64,000 bases of DNA. Origin: Methanobacteriota archaeon (GTDB lineage Archaea; Thermoplasmatota; Poseidoniia; Poseidoniales; Thalassarchaeaceae). The stretch's first letter is position 1, and the number at the start of each line of letters is the position of its first letter. Below the pieces are notes generated by a model that searched no databases, had not been told where the DNA came from, and saw only the letters and a program-made list of their open reading frames with translations. Position numbers and translations under genes: made by a program. The stretch covers positions 62,001-126,000 of the forward strand of contig JAERST010000013.1 in the NCBI GenBank assembly GCA_016845365.1, given 5' to 3'. This document shows, one piece after another, positions 23,146 through 31,319 of this stretch.

Positions 23146-23258
23146 GAATTGACGCTGAACTGTGGGGGTCTTGAGTCCTCTCTTTCACGCCTTGCATAGC
23201 AAGGCGATGTGTTGATGTATGGAGGGGCGGGGCGAAGGGCCTACCGGAGCGACTCAAC

Positions 23259-26200
23259 TTGGAGGACTATCTGCTCGATTGCGTCGAGGAACTGCAGCGT
23301 GCAGGCGACGACCCGGGCAGGCGAAAAATGCGAGTTCAACGGCCAAAGGCATGGACTCTCCTGAGCAAGGAATGGAAGGCTCTGGCTCTACTCGCGGCAA
23401 ACCAAGCAGCTCCTGAATCGGTAGATCCCGATGCTCCCGATGCTGCGAATTCTCGTCCGGCGAGGGGTGCTCGCCGAATCGGTCGCAGGGGAGGGCGAGG
23501 CGCGGGGTCCGGTCTGGAGGACCGGCTTGAAGCGCCTCGAACGGTGATTTCATCGAATGAATCGGCTGCATATCGGCTTGCAGTCCTCATCGCTCAGAAG
23601 CAGAAGATGGGAGATTCCTGGAAGGCTGAATGGGACGATGAGGCGACTGCCCTGAGGGCTGAATGCGAGGATGGAGTGCATCCAGTCTGGGAGCGGATGG
23701 CTCGTGAAGCACCGCTTCTGGCTGAACTTGGGCGCTTCCCACAGGCTGAGACTGTCGTGACGACTGTAGATTCGAGCGAGTGGGCGGCGGCAGCACGATT
23801 CGACCCACTCGACCAAGATGCTCTCTTGGGTTGGTTGGAGACCTGTGCGCTGAGTTTGGATATTCATCAAGCCTCAGCGCTGCAATCGATTACTCGTGAT
23901 TTGAGGTCTGGAAAGACTCGCCCGAAGAAATGGCGCAATTGGATGAATCCGGCGCTACTCGGGCTCGAGGGTGATGCAGTCATTCTCGAGGCAATGTTGC
24001 TCGCTGCTAGTTTGGATGCGGGCGCGATTGCAAGATTCGAGGCGGTTGATTCGCAGGAGTTGCAGACAATTGCCTCGACTCAATCTCAACTTCTGAAAAT
24101 GCGAAGCGGCCAGACTGAGGATTGGACTTCGGCCGCTTCGACGAAGGGCGATGATGCACTATCCTCAGCCCTTCGACTCGAGGCGTGGAAAGGATTCACC
24201 AGCGCTGAGGGCGCTGATGTCGATTTCCTCTTTTCCGGTTTGCAGACGCTGAATGAGGCTGGCCTCACAGCGCCAGATAAATTGCGCTGGCAAGTAATCT
24301 CAGGTTTGGTCAGCGCAGGCCGATTTGAGGAAACCTCAGGCCTGCTCGACGGCTTGGACATCGATAGCGAAGAGGAGATGTCCATCGCGTTGGCTTTGAT
24401 TTCAAAATCGGGCGACTCAGGACTGACGGACACAGTCATTCGAGCAATGAATAAGTCATCTAACGAGGTGATTCTCTCAGTTATGCGCGACTCAGCGGCT
24501 CCGCTCAGCATTCGCAAGAGAGCTGCTGACTTACTCTCCGACAAGGGCCTCGATATCGCTGAAGAAATCCTCGATATCTACACACTCTCTGCAGATGTCC
24601 AAGGACTTAGTCGAGAATTCCTCTCACACCTCGACTTGGCTGCGCAATTCCCTCACCGGGCCCTCATGGTCTGGCACTTGATTCCAGCAAATCAGGCGGT
24701 CGCCGTCCTCGAGGATCTCGAAACCATGCGACGGACGGCGATTACTTCGCTGTCCGAGAGCGATGAAGATACTACTCTCACAGGTGCAGCTTCATCTCTC
24801 ATCGCTCTACTAAGTGGAACTCCATCTCAAATGGATTCGGTCCACGATAAGTTGGATTCCGATGGTGTTCTCGCTCTCAACGAGGTTCGTCGCGCCCTCT
24901 CAGCTGATGGCGATGGAATCGTGCGCGAGAATCGCATTGAGACTCTTGAGCAGGCGGTACTCAATGCGCAGTTGACATATCTTGAACGCAGCTTGTTCAG
25001 TTCCCTGCTCAACGCCCTGCGCCTCAATCGGGCAACCATAGATCTGCAGAGCGGAGTTGCAGAGCGAGGCGAATTCGCCATTGCAGCCTTGGGTGCACTG
25101 TGCGCTGAAGCCGAGGTCACGATGCGCACGATTGGTTTCGCAACCGACCTCGTTCTCGAGCACGATGCCGCTATTCCCGAGCTCGAGATGTGGTATCGAT
25201 TACACGATAATGGCTCGGCTGAGCATCAGATTGTTCGAGCCACCATCGCCTGCTCAAAGGACGACCGCATCAATGCAGCTCGCTCATACCGCGATGCTGC
25301 GATGAAGGTCCGCGACGATTTCGAGCAATCCGCCCTGCTCCTCAGAAAGTCGCTCATCGAATTCGCCCACGCAGGCGGATGGAAGGAGGCGGTCGACATG
25401 ATTGACCGGCACTCCGAATTGACCGCCGCGGTCACCTCGAGATTCCAACTCTACCTGCGAACCTGCGCCGATGCGGTCGCAGGACGCAACGAGGTGGCAA
25501 CCCAGCGCATCATCGAATATGTTAGCGAGCGCGAGCCGAGCGACCCAGAGATTGAGGGCATCGATAGAGAGGCTGTCAAGCGACGGCTCGAAGTCCTCGA
25601 TAGAGCTCTACGATACGCTTCCGAGCACCGATTGCCCGAGGATCCATTCCGCGGAAGAGTCCTCGCAGCGCAAATGATGATGCGCCGAAGAGAGAGCAGT
25701 AGGCGAAGCGAATTGGAAGGCAGATTCCTGCTTGAACTCAATGAGCGAAAGGATGTTCTCGAAATTACCCTCATCGCCGAGGAAGTCGCCGAAATCTCAC
25801 CGATTCGCGGCCTCAGAATGTTTGAGACGGCGATTCAATCGGGTAATTTCGACCTGCGCCAAATCCAGCAACTTGTCCGCTCACAAAAGGCCCTCTTCCG
25901 CCGTTATAGTCGAACAATTCCAGTGCGTCAGAGGAGTTCTCTCAGCCACCTCTCACTCCGGCCACTCGTGCTCATCGACACCAATATTCTCATCGACGCG
26001 CTGAAGGATGATTTGCTCAGCCAAATCTCGACCGATCGCCTAGGAACCTTCGATTGGACGGTCGAGCGAGCCTTCGTTTGGATGCTCAAGCGCCGCAATA
26101 GCGAGGGCCGTGTCCACCTCTGCATTCCGGCATCCGCACAAGCTGAATTCCTCAACCGAACCCGCAATCCAAGCGTCGCTCTGGGCTTGTTCAACAATGT

Positions 26201-26639
26201 CTACGTCGACCGAAAGGCGTGGAAAGAGACGGTCACCGACGAACTTCTGCAGGAGAGGGTTCAATCGGTTCTGCGAACCTTCGGCTCTTTCCGCACCGAG
26301 GTCGATGAGGAAGCGAAGGCCGCCATCGACCTCGACTCATTCTTGCAGCGTCACTCGGCAATTTTCGAGAAGATATCCGAATCCAAACAATTGGCTCGGG
26401 ACAATCCACCTCCTCGAAGCGAAATCGATGGGGTGGCAATCTATCCTGAATCTGGCGACCTCGATATCATGCGCGATTCGACGGTTCACGCAGCCTCGAA
26501 TATGCCCGATGTAGGCTGCGTTTTGGTGGCCACGCGCGATTCTGACTTCATGCTCATCGCGCGCGCATTACACGATAATTTCGGATTCGGCGCTATCTGG
26601 ACTGCACAGCAATTGAATAGCCACATCATCCGAAATTGA
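23259..26639 (+). CDS. Large helical protein with C-terminal PIN nuclease domain
   Basis: An 1126-residue protein. The last 225 residues (about 900-1126) form a PIN-like domain: LVLIDTNILIDAL with the first catalytic Asp, PASAQAEFLNR with a Glu, and VATRDSDFMLIARAL with two Asp, as needed for a metal-dependent RNase. A helical insert separates the motifs. The preceding 900 residues are almost entirely helical and resemble an irregular TPR/HEAT solenoid. The N-terminal 100 residues include an Arg/Gly-rich stretch (RPARGARRIGRRGGRGAGSG) that could bind RNA. TTG 23259 is the first possible start after an in-frame stop, with GGAG nine bases before it. There is no antitoxin-like neighbour. The family is unknown to me; an RNA-processing or quality-control nuclease is a guess. 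Confidence 0.8.
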   Translation: MEDYLLDCVEELQRAGDDPGRRKMRVQRPKAWTLLSKEWKALALLAANQAAPESVDPDAPDAANSRPARGARRIGRRGGRGAGSGLEDRLEAPRTVISSNESAAYRLAVLIAQKQKMGDSWKAEWDDEATALRAECEDGVHPVWERMAREAPLLAELGRFPQAETVVTTVDSSEWAAAARFDPLDQDALLGWLETCALSLDIHQASALQSITRDLRSGKTRPKKWRNWMNPALLGLEGDAVILEAMLLAASLDAGAIARFEAVDSQELQTIASTQSQLLKMRSGQTEDWTSAASTKGDDALSSALRLEAWKGFTSAEGADVDFLFSGLQTLNEAGLTAPDKLRWQVISGLVSAGRFEETSGLLDGLDIDSEEEMSIALALISKSGDSGLTDTVIRAMNKSSNEVILSVMRDSAAPLSIRKRAADLLSDKGLDIAEEILDIYTLSADVQGLSREFLSHLDLAAQFPHRALMVWHLIPANQAVAVLEDLETMRRTAITSLSESDEDTTLTGAASSLIALLSGTPSQMDSVHDKLDSDGVLALNEVRRALSADGDGIVRENRIETLEQAVLNAQLTYLERSLFSSLLNALRLNRATIDLQSGVAERGEFAIAALGALCAEAEVTMRTIGFATDLVLEHDAAIPELEMWYRLHDNGSAEHQIVRATIACSKDDRINAARSYRDAAMKVRDDFEQSALLLRKSLIEFAHAGGWKEAVDMIDRHSELTAAVTSRFQLYLRTCADAVAGRNEVATQRIIEYVSEREPSDPEIEGIDREAVKRRLEVLDRALRYASEHRLPEDPFRGRVLAAQMMMRRRESSRRSELEGRFLLELNERKDVLEITLIAEEVAEISPIRGLRMFETAIQSGNFDLRQIQQLVRSQKALFRRYSRTIPVRQRSSLSHLSLRPLVLIDTNILIDALKDDLLSQISTDRLGTFDWTVERAFVWMLKRRNSEGRVHLCIPASAQAEFLNRTRNPSVALGLFNNVYVDRKAWKETVTDELLQERVQSVLRTFGSFRTEVDEEAKAAIDLDSFLQRHSAIFEKISESKQLARDNPPPRSEIDGVAIYPESGDLDIMRDSTVHAASNMPDVGCVLVATRDSDFMLIARALHDNFGFGAIWTAQQLNSHIIRN

Positions 26640-26667
26640 GGCGACTGAGACGCGACCGCGTCTCGGT

Positions 26668-27645
26668 TCAACTCGTGCTTAGCGAGTCGCCGAGTCGTGA
26701 CATGATCACAGTCGCCGACTCGATATCGTCAACGGTTTCAACACTCTTTCCAGCCGAGAAAAATTCCTTCTTTTTCTGAGTCGAACCTTTGCCCTTGGCG
26801 AGGCGACGAAGTTTGGAGAAGGAGAGGAAGTTAAGGAACATTCGAGCCGAGTGTTTCCAGCGACTATTGAGCCAACGACTCATCAGCCAGCCGTTCTCTT
26901 GTTGGTAGCCGTCTGAGCGAATTACCGAGATTGGAACTCCGGTCAGGCGGTTTGTCCAAACGATATCTGTCTCGCGCGCGTCGACGATTGCCTGCTTGTA
27001 ATCCTCGGGCGAATTGCACTCTGTGGTGGCGATGAATCGCGTACCCATCTGAACCCCCGCATAACCCATGGCCATGACCTCTGACAACTCGGCCTCGCTG
27101 CCGATTCCTCCCGCGCAGATGAGTGGTTTTCCTAAGTCGCTGAGTTCGGCGAACATCGCTGCTGCTGAATCGGTACCAAGATGTCCGCCGGCCCGATTAT
27201 TGACGCAGATTAGGCCATCAACTCCACACTCTATTCCCTTGATTGCGTGCTTGCGCGTGGTCACATCATGGTAGACATAGCCGCCTTTGGCGTGGACTCG
27301 CTCGCAAACCCAATCGGGTTTGCCGAGCGAGGTGACGAAGAAGCGGATGTCTTCTTCGAGCGCGATATCAATCCATTCTGACATGCGCTCGATGTATTTC
27401 TTCGAGCCTTTTTCGATTAGAGCGTTGAAGCCGATCGGCTTGTCCGTGAGGCTTCGGATGTAGCGGATTCCTTCTCGTAAATCCCAGCCGTGAACATAGG
27501 TCAGTGAGACCGGCTGGAGGATTGCCATGCCGCCGCCCTCGGCGGCGGCGGCGACTAATTCTGGGTTCGAGCAAGGATACATGGCACCGCAGATGATTGG
27601 GTGCTCGACCCCAGCGTGCTCGGTGAAAGCGGTGCTCATTCCCAT
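26668..27645 (-). CDS. Nitronate monooxygenase-family FMN protein
   Basis: A 325-residue FMN-dependent TIM-barrel protein of the 2-nitropropane dioxygenase/enoyl-ACP reductase II family. It has HPIICGAMYPCSNPELVAAA at the N-terminus, the catalytic-region NNRAGGHLGTDS with the family His, and the phosphate-binding AGGIGSEAEL and GVQMGTRFIAT. Members oxidise nitronates or reduce enoyl thioesters. As the last gene of a fatty-acid oxidation cluster, an acyl-CoA-related role (for example 2,4-dienoyl or branched acyl substrates) is tempting but unproved. ATG 27645 has GGAGGAGA four bases upstream. It follows the DUF4442 gene by 24 bases. Confidence 0.88.
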   Translation of the reverse strand: MGMSTAFTEHAGVEHPIICGAMYPCSNPELVAAAAEGGGMAILQPVSLTYVHGWDLREGIRYIRSLTDKPIGFNALIEKGSKKYIERMSEWIDIALEEDIRFFVTSLGKPDWVCERVHAKGGYVYHDVTTRKHAIKGIECGVDGLICVNNRAGGHLGTDSAAAMFAELSDLGKPLICAGGIGSEAELSEVMAMGYAGVQMGTRFIATTECNSPEDYKQAIVDARETDIVWTNRLTGVPISVIRSDGYQQENGWLMSRWLNSRWKHSARMFLNFLSFSKLRRLAKGKGSTQKKKEFFSAGKSVETVDDIESATVIMSRLGDSLSTS

Positions 27646-27669
27646 GCAATCTCCTCCTGTGATGCGCCC

Positions 27670-28176
27670 CTAACGATTCTCGCGAGCACGGAAGTTCCAC
27701 TTGAATACCCACTCGGAGACGATATCACCTGACGAGTCTCGTCCTACCGCGCGCATATCGAGGTCGATACTCTCGCCGCTCGCAAGCGTCTCTTCGATTG
27801 CAGCGCGAACGGCACCAACATCCTCGCAAGTGAACAAAATCTTGCCCTTCGCGCGTTTGACGAATGTCGCCTCAGTGCCGACAACAAACATGCGAATGCC
27901 GCGCTCACTGGCACGTGAAATTGCAAATGGATGCACACCGGTAGAGAGTTCAGCAGCCATTCCCTGTGCCGCCCAGTACATCGTTTTGAAGGGATTTTGT
28001 GAGCGCCAGCCACCCGGAATTGAAGTCACGCAAACTGAATCATCGGCGCGAATTACTCGAAGCCCGACGAAGGCAGCCGAAGGCATCGAGAGCAGGGTAA
28101 ATGCCCGAAATCGCGCCCAGCCTGAGAAGCCACTCAACTCGCGCTGAAGTCGGGCTTCGTCGATCATACGATTCAA
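27670..28176 (-). CDS. DUF4442 hotdog protein, possible thioesterase
   Basis: A 168-residue hotdog-fold protein of the DUF4442/YiiD-like family, recognised from NPFKTMYWAAQGMAAELSTG, which is the central helix signature. Relatives are putative acyl-CoA thioesterases without a known substrate. Its start overlaps the end of the acyl-CoA-binding protein by four bases (ATGA), so it belongs to the beta-oxidation unit, where releasing or editing acyl-CoA would make sense. No signal peptide. Confidence 0.85.
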   Translation of the reverse strand: MNRMIDEARLQRELSGFSGWARFRAFTLLSMPSAAFVGLRVIRADDSVCVTSIPGGWRSQNPFKTMYWAAQGMAAELSTGVHPFAISRASERGIRMFVVGTEATFVKRAKGKILFTCEDVGAVRAAIEETLASGESIDLDMRAVGRDSSGDIVSEWVFKWNFRARENR

Positions 28177-28460
28177 CTCGGTGAAGGATTAGCCCCGCCG
28201 CTCATCAGCCTCTCGACAACGGCGATATAGCGCTCCATCGCATCCTCGACGCTGGTCCCGCGCAACTTGCGCCAAGCCCGCCATTTTGCCATTCCAACCA
28301 TGCCGCCCGAAATCGGTCGCGGGCTCTTGGCATCGCCTTCAGTGGCCTGTTTGTAGAGCGCGTATAACTCGAGTAGGGTCATGTCGTCGGGGCGTTCTTT
28401 GAGTCTCCAGACTCGCTTTGCGGCTTTTTCGAATCGCTTGGTTAGATTCATTTTACTCAC
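28173..28460 (-). CDS. Acyl-CoA-binding protein (ACBP)
   Basis: A 95-residue ACBP that binds medium- and long-chain acyl-CoA in the cytosol. The four-helix pattern is clear, with ligand residues in the expected places: the Tyr and Lys of LYALYKQATEGD, the Lys-Trp of AKWRAWRKLRG and the Tyr of AMERYIAVVERL. ACBP is common in eukaryotes and sporadic in bacteria and archaea. It overlaps the hydrolase upstream by eight bases and the DUF4442 gene downstream by four, tying it to the beta-oxidation operon. Confidence 0.93.
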   Translation of the reverse strand: MSKMNLTKRFEKAAKRVWRLKERPDDMTLLELYALYKQATEGDAKSPRPISGGMVGMAKWRAWRKLRGTSVEDAMERYIAVVERLMSGGANPSPS

Positions 28461-29511
28461 TCATCATTGGCTTCAACCACCCCTCAACCAATTGTGCACG
28501 CACTGCTTGGTCCTCGGTCGAAGTATGGTGCATACCCTCGACTAAGTGGATGGATGAATAGGAATCGTTGGCTTCGAGATGCTCGCTCAGTAACTCGTAA
28601 TGGTCGAGACCGAGCGTCTCGTCTTCTCCTGCTTGAATCACTAGGAATGGTACCTTCGGAGTGCCCCAATAGGGCAGCTCCGAATTGGCGTAGCGCACGT
28701 TGAGATCTGGGTGGATGCGCTCGTACTCCCGGCGCAGGACATGTCTTACCCAAGGCTTGGCCATGACCATGCGCCCGGGTAATTTCTCGTCGATGATTTT
28801 CGGGAATGATGTGACGGGGGATTCGAGGATTATTCCTTGCAATTTATTCTCCCACCATCCGGATGGATGGCTGGCAAGTCGGATGGTGATGAATCCCCCC
28901 ATCGAATGCCCGTAGACCCAGACGCGCTCGGGCTCGAAACCGAGGTGCTGCGGCGCTTCTTCGAGCAAAGCCTCGGCGTCTGCGACCGCCTTCAATAAGG
29001 TCCAATCGAGACGGCCGTCCTGTCGCCCAAAACCACGCTGGTCTAGCCCGATGACCGTAGGGCCGAGCCCGTTGAGGTGTTGGCAGCGTGTCTCACCTCG
29101 TCCGAGCGAGGAACTGTAGCCGTGGAGGTAGAGAATGAGGTCTCGATTCGCGGGCGAGCCGGGCAAAATTTGAGCCTTCAACTCCTCATCTCCCCAGCCG
29201 CAGAAGCCGATGGCTCGCCAACGCTCATCGGTGATATCGACGAAATCGCGTGTTGGGGTTGTGAAAACCGAGAGGTAGATTTTCCAGTAGACGAAGAGCC
29301 ATGCTCCGAATGGAATTGAGGCTCCGATCAGGAGCACGATTGCACGATTCGCAATCATCTCTGGCCAGAGCACAATCGCCAGTAATTCGATGCCGAACAT
29401 GACCGACAAAATCGTTGGGATACTCGGTGTCCAGCGGACTGGAGTCTTGGCGTAAGCGGCCGCTCGACGAGTCTTCAATCGAAGCTTTTCTTGGCGGCCT
29501 TCATGCATCAC
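28453..29511 (-). CDS. Membrane-anchored alpha/beta hydrolase
   Basis: A 352-residue alpha/beta hydrolase. Two hydrophobic helices occupy about residues 28-75 (ILSVMFGIELLAIVLW and IVLLIGASIPFGAWLFVYW), after which the hydrolase core starts with LILYLHGYSSS, the oxyanion-hole strand. The triad is visible: Ser in GHSMGG, Asp in QAGEDETLG and His in VEGMHHTS. Its place between the acyl-CoA dehydrogenase (ATGA overlap) and ACBP suggests a lipase or esterase releasing fatty acids at the membrane, which is inference. Confidence 0.87.
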   Translation of the reverse strand: MMHEGRQEKLRLKTRRAAAYAKTPVRWTPSIPTILSVMFGIELLAIVLWPEMIANRAIVLLIGASIPFGAWLFVYWKIYLSVFTTPTRDFVDITDERWRAIGFCGWGDEELKAQILPGSPANRDLILYLHGYSSSLGRGETRCQHLNGLGPTVIGLDQRGFGRQDGRLDWTLLKAVADAEALLEEAPQHLGFEPERVWVYGHSMGGFITIRLASHPSGWWENKLQGIILESPVTSFPKIIDEKLPGRMVMAKPWVRHVLRREYERIHPDLNVRYANSELPYWGTPKVPFLVIQAGEDETLGLDHYELLSEHLEANDSYSSIHLVEGMHHTSTEDQAVRAQLVEGWLKPMMSE

Positions 29512-31310
29512 ATCATCGCCTCAGGATAATCCATCAAATCCTTGTGTCCTGCCTGAATATTGGCTCCCAGTGCAATGGTTTCAGGGTAAATGCGCTTGAA
29601 GAAAACTCGCGCGGATGCGAGTTTTGCTTGGTGGAAATCAGAGTCTGGATGCTCGAGGCAGACGCGTGCCATCCGTGCCCACATGTATGCGAGCATGATA
29701 TTGCCGAAGTAGCGACAATAATCGGTTGCTCCGGCGGCCAAAAAGTGAGGGTTGCCCATGCCTTGGCTGATCATTAGCAGGGTCAATTGCTGGAGTCCAC
29801 GAACGCCCTTGTGGAGTGGTTTGTTGAACTCAGCCATCTCGGGAATATCTCGATTCTCCTCGATGAATTCGACAAGCGGCCACATCAGATAGCGTAGGTT
29901 TCGACCGAGATCTTGAGTGATTTTACGGCCGGCCAAATCCAAGGCTTGGATGCCATTTGTTCCTTCCCAAATCTTCGAAATGCGCACGTCGCGATAGAAT
30001 TGCTCAACGCCGTACTCAGAGCAATATCCAGCACCACCCATCACTTGCATGCAGGTGCTGGTGGTCTCGCAACCAAGGTCGGTAAAGTGAGCTTTGACGA
30101 CCGGCGTGAGAAGGGCGATTAGGGCCTCGGCACGCTCGCGGGTTTCCTCGTCCTCCGAGCCCATCTCGTCGAGTAGCGTGCCGACCCAAACACCGAGGGC
30201 TCGGCAGCCCTCGTTGTTGACTTTAGCAGTGAGTAACATACGGCGGACATCTGGGTGAACGAGGATATTGTCCGCCGATTCCGACGGGTCGCGGACCCCT
30301 TTGAGGTCGCGACCCTGTCGTCGCTCTCGCGCCCAGGCGAGAGCGTTCTGGTAGGCGATTTCACCTAAGCCAAGACCCATCATTCCGGTCGCCAATCGCT
30401 CGCGATTCATCATCTCAAACATCAGCGACATGCCGGTATTCAATTCACCTACCAGCCAGCCGACCGAGTCATCGAAATTCAGCACACAGGTCGGCGAAGC
30501 ATGCAGTCCCATCTTCTCCTCGATGCCAGAACAAGTGACGCCATTCCTGGCATCGCTCAACGACCGTGACAGACCCGCAACACCGCCCGATTGCCAATCC
30601 TTTGGCAAGTATTTCGGCACCAAGAAAAGTGAGATTCCCCGCGTTCCCTCGGGCGCATCGGGCGTCTTTGCCAGCACCATGTGAACGATGTTTTCCGAGA
30701 GATCATGCTCACCTGCGGTGATGAAAATCTTCGTCCCAGTCACGCGATACGAACCATCGTCTTGGGGCACCGCCTTTGAACGAATTATCCCCAAGTCGGT
30801 GCCTGCGTGCGGCTCTGTCAAACACATAGTGCCGCACCAATGCCCGCTCGCCAAAAACTCGGCATAATGGTCAATTAATTCCTCAACACCATGATGAGTT
30901 ACCAACTCGTAGACACCGAGTCCAAGAGCGGGCACAACTGACAATGCCATATTCGTCGCAATAGCAATCTCATCGACTCCATTGCGAACAAATTGCGGCA
31001 AGCCCATACCACCGTGTTCAGGCTTGCAAGTAGCTGCAAACCAACCAGCCTCGACGCCTTCCTTCCAGGCGTCGACGAATCCGCCAGGCATCCGAACCTC
31101 ACCGGATTCGAAGCTCAACCCCTCGCGGTCACCAACCTCGTTGAGGGGCATGAGCACCTCCGTGCAATAGTCTCCCCAACCCTCCATCACCATGCGGATG
31201 AAGTCGCGGTCGATGTCTTCGTGGCCGAGGCGTTTTGCGAGGTCGAGAACGTCGAAAACTTCGTGGAAAAGGAATTCATATTCTTCGTAGGGTGCGTTGT
31301 AAACTACCAT
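29508..31310 (-). CDS. Acyl-CoA dehydrogenase, long (DmdC/FadE5-like) type
   Basis: A 600-residue FAD-dependent acyl-CoA dehydrogenase that introduces the alpha-beta double bond. Motifs: TMCLTEPHAGTDLG and TGTKIFITAG (FAD and substrate region), RERLATGMMGLG, and YRDVRISKIWEGTNGIQALDL with the catalytic Glu. The extra C-terminal domain of about 150 residues marks the subfamily containing DmdC (methylmercaptopropionyl-CoA dehydrogenase) and mycobacterial FadE5, so the substrate may be a straight-chain fatty acid or a DMSP derivative. GAGGTGA before ATG 31310 overlaps the upstream stop codon. Confidence 0.93.
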   Translation of the reverse strand: MVVYNAPYEEYEFLFHEVFDVLDLAKRLGHEDIDRDFIRMVMEGWGDYCTEVLMPLNEVGDREGLSFESGEVRMPGGFVDAWKEGVEAGWFAATCKPEHGGMGLPQFVRNGVDEIAIATNMALSVVPALGLGVYELVTHHGVEELIDHYAEFLASGHWCGTMCLTEPHAGTDLGIIRSKAVPQDDGSYRVTGTKIFITAGEHDLSENIVHMVLAKTPDAPEGTRGISLFLVPKYLPKDWQSGGVAGLSRSLSDARNGVTCSGIEEKMGLHASPTCVLNFDDSVGWLVGELNTGMSLMFEMMNRERLATGMMGLGLGEIAYQNALAWARERRQGRDLKGVRDPSESADNILVHPDVRRMLLTAKVNNEGCRALGVWVGTLLDEMGSEDEETRERAEALIALLTPVVKAHFTDLGCETTSTCMQVMGGAGYCSEYGVEQFYRDVRISKIWEGTNGIQALDLAGRKITQDLGRNLRYLMWPLVEFIEENRDIPEMAEFNKPLHKGVRGLQQLTLLMISQGMGNPHFLAAGATDYCRYFGNIMLAYMWARMARVCLEHPDSDFHQAKLASARVFFKRIYPETIALGANIQAGHKDLMDYPEAMM

Positions 31311-31319
31311 TTTCTCACC

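Noticed and set aside
23259..26639. Toxin-antitoxin system based on the PIN domain
   Set aside because: VapC toxins are short and paired with a small antitoxin gene; this protein is 1126 residues and has no such partner.
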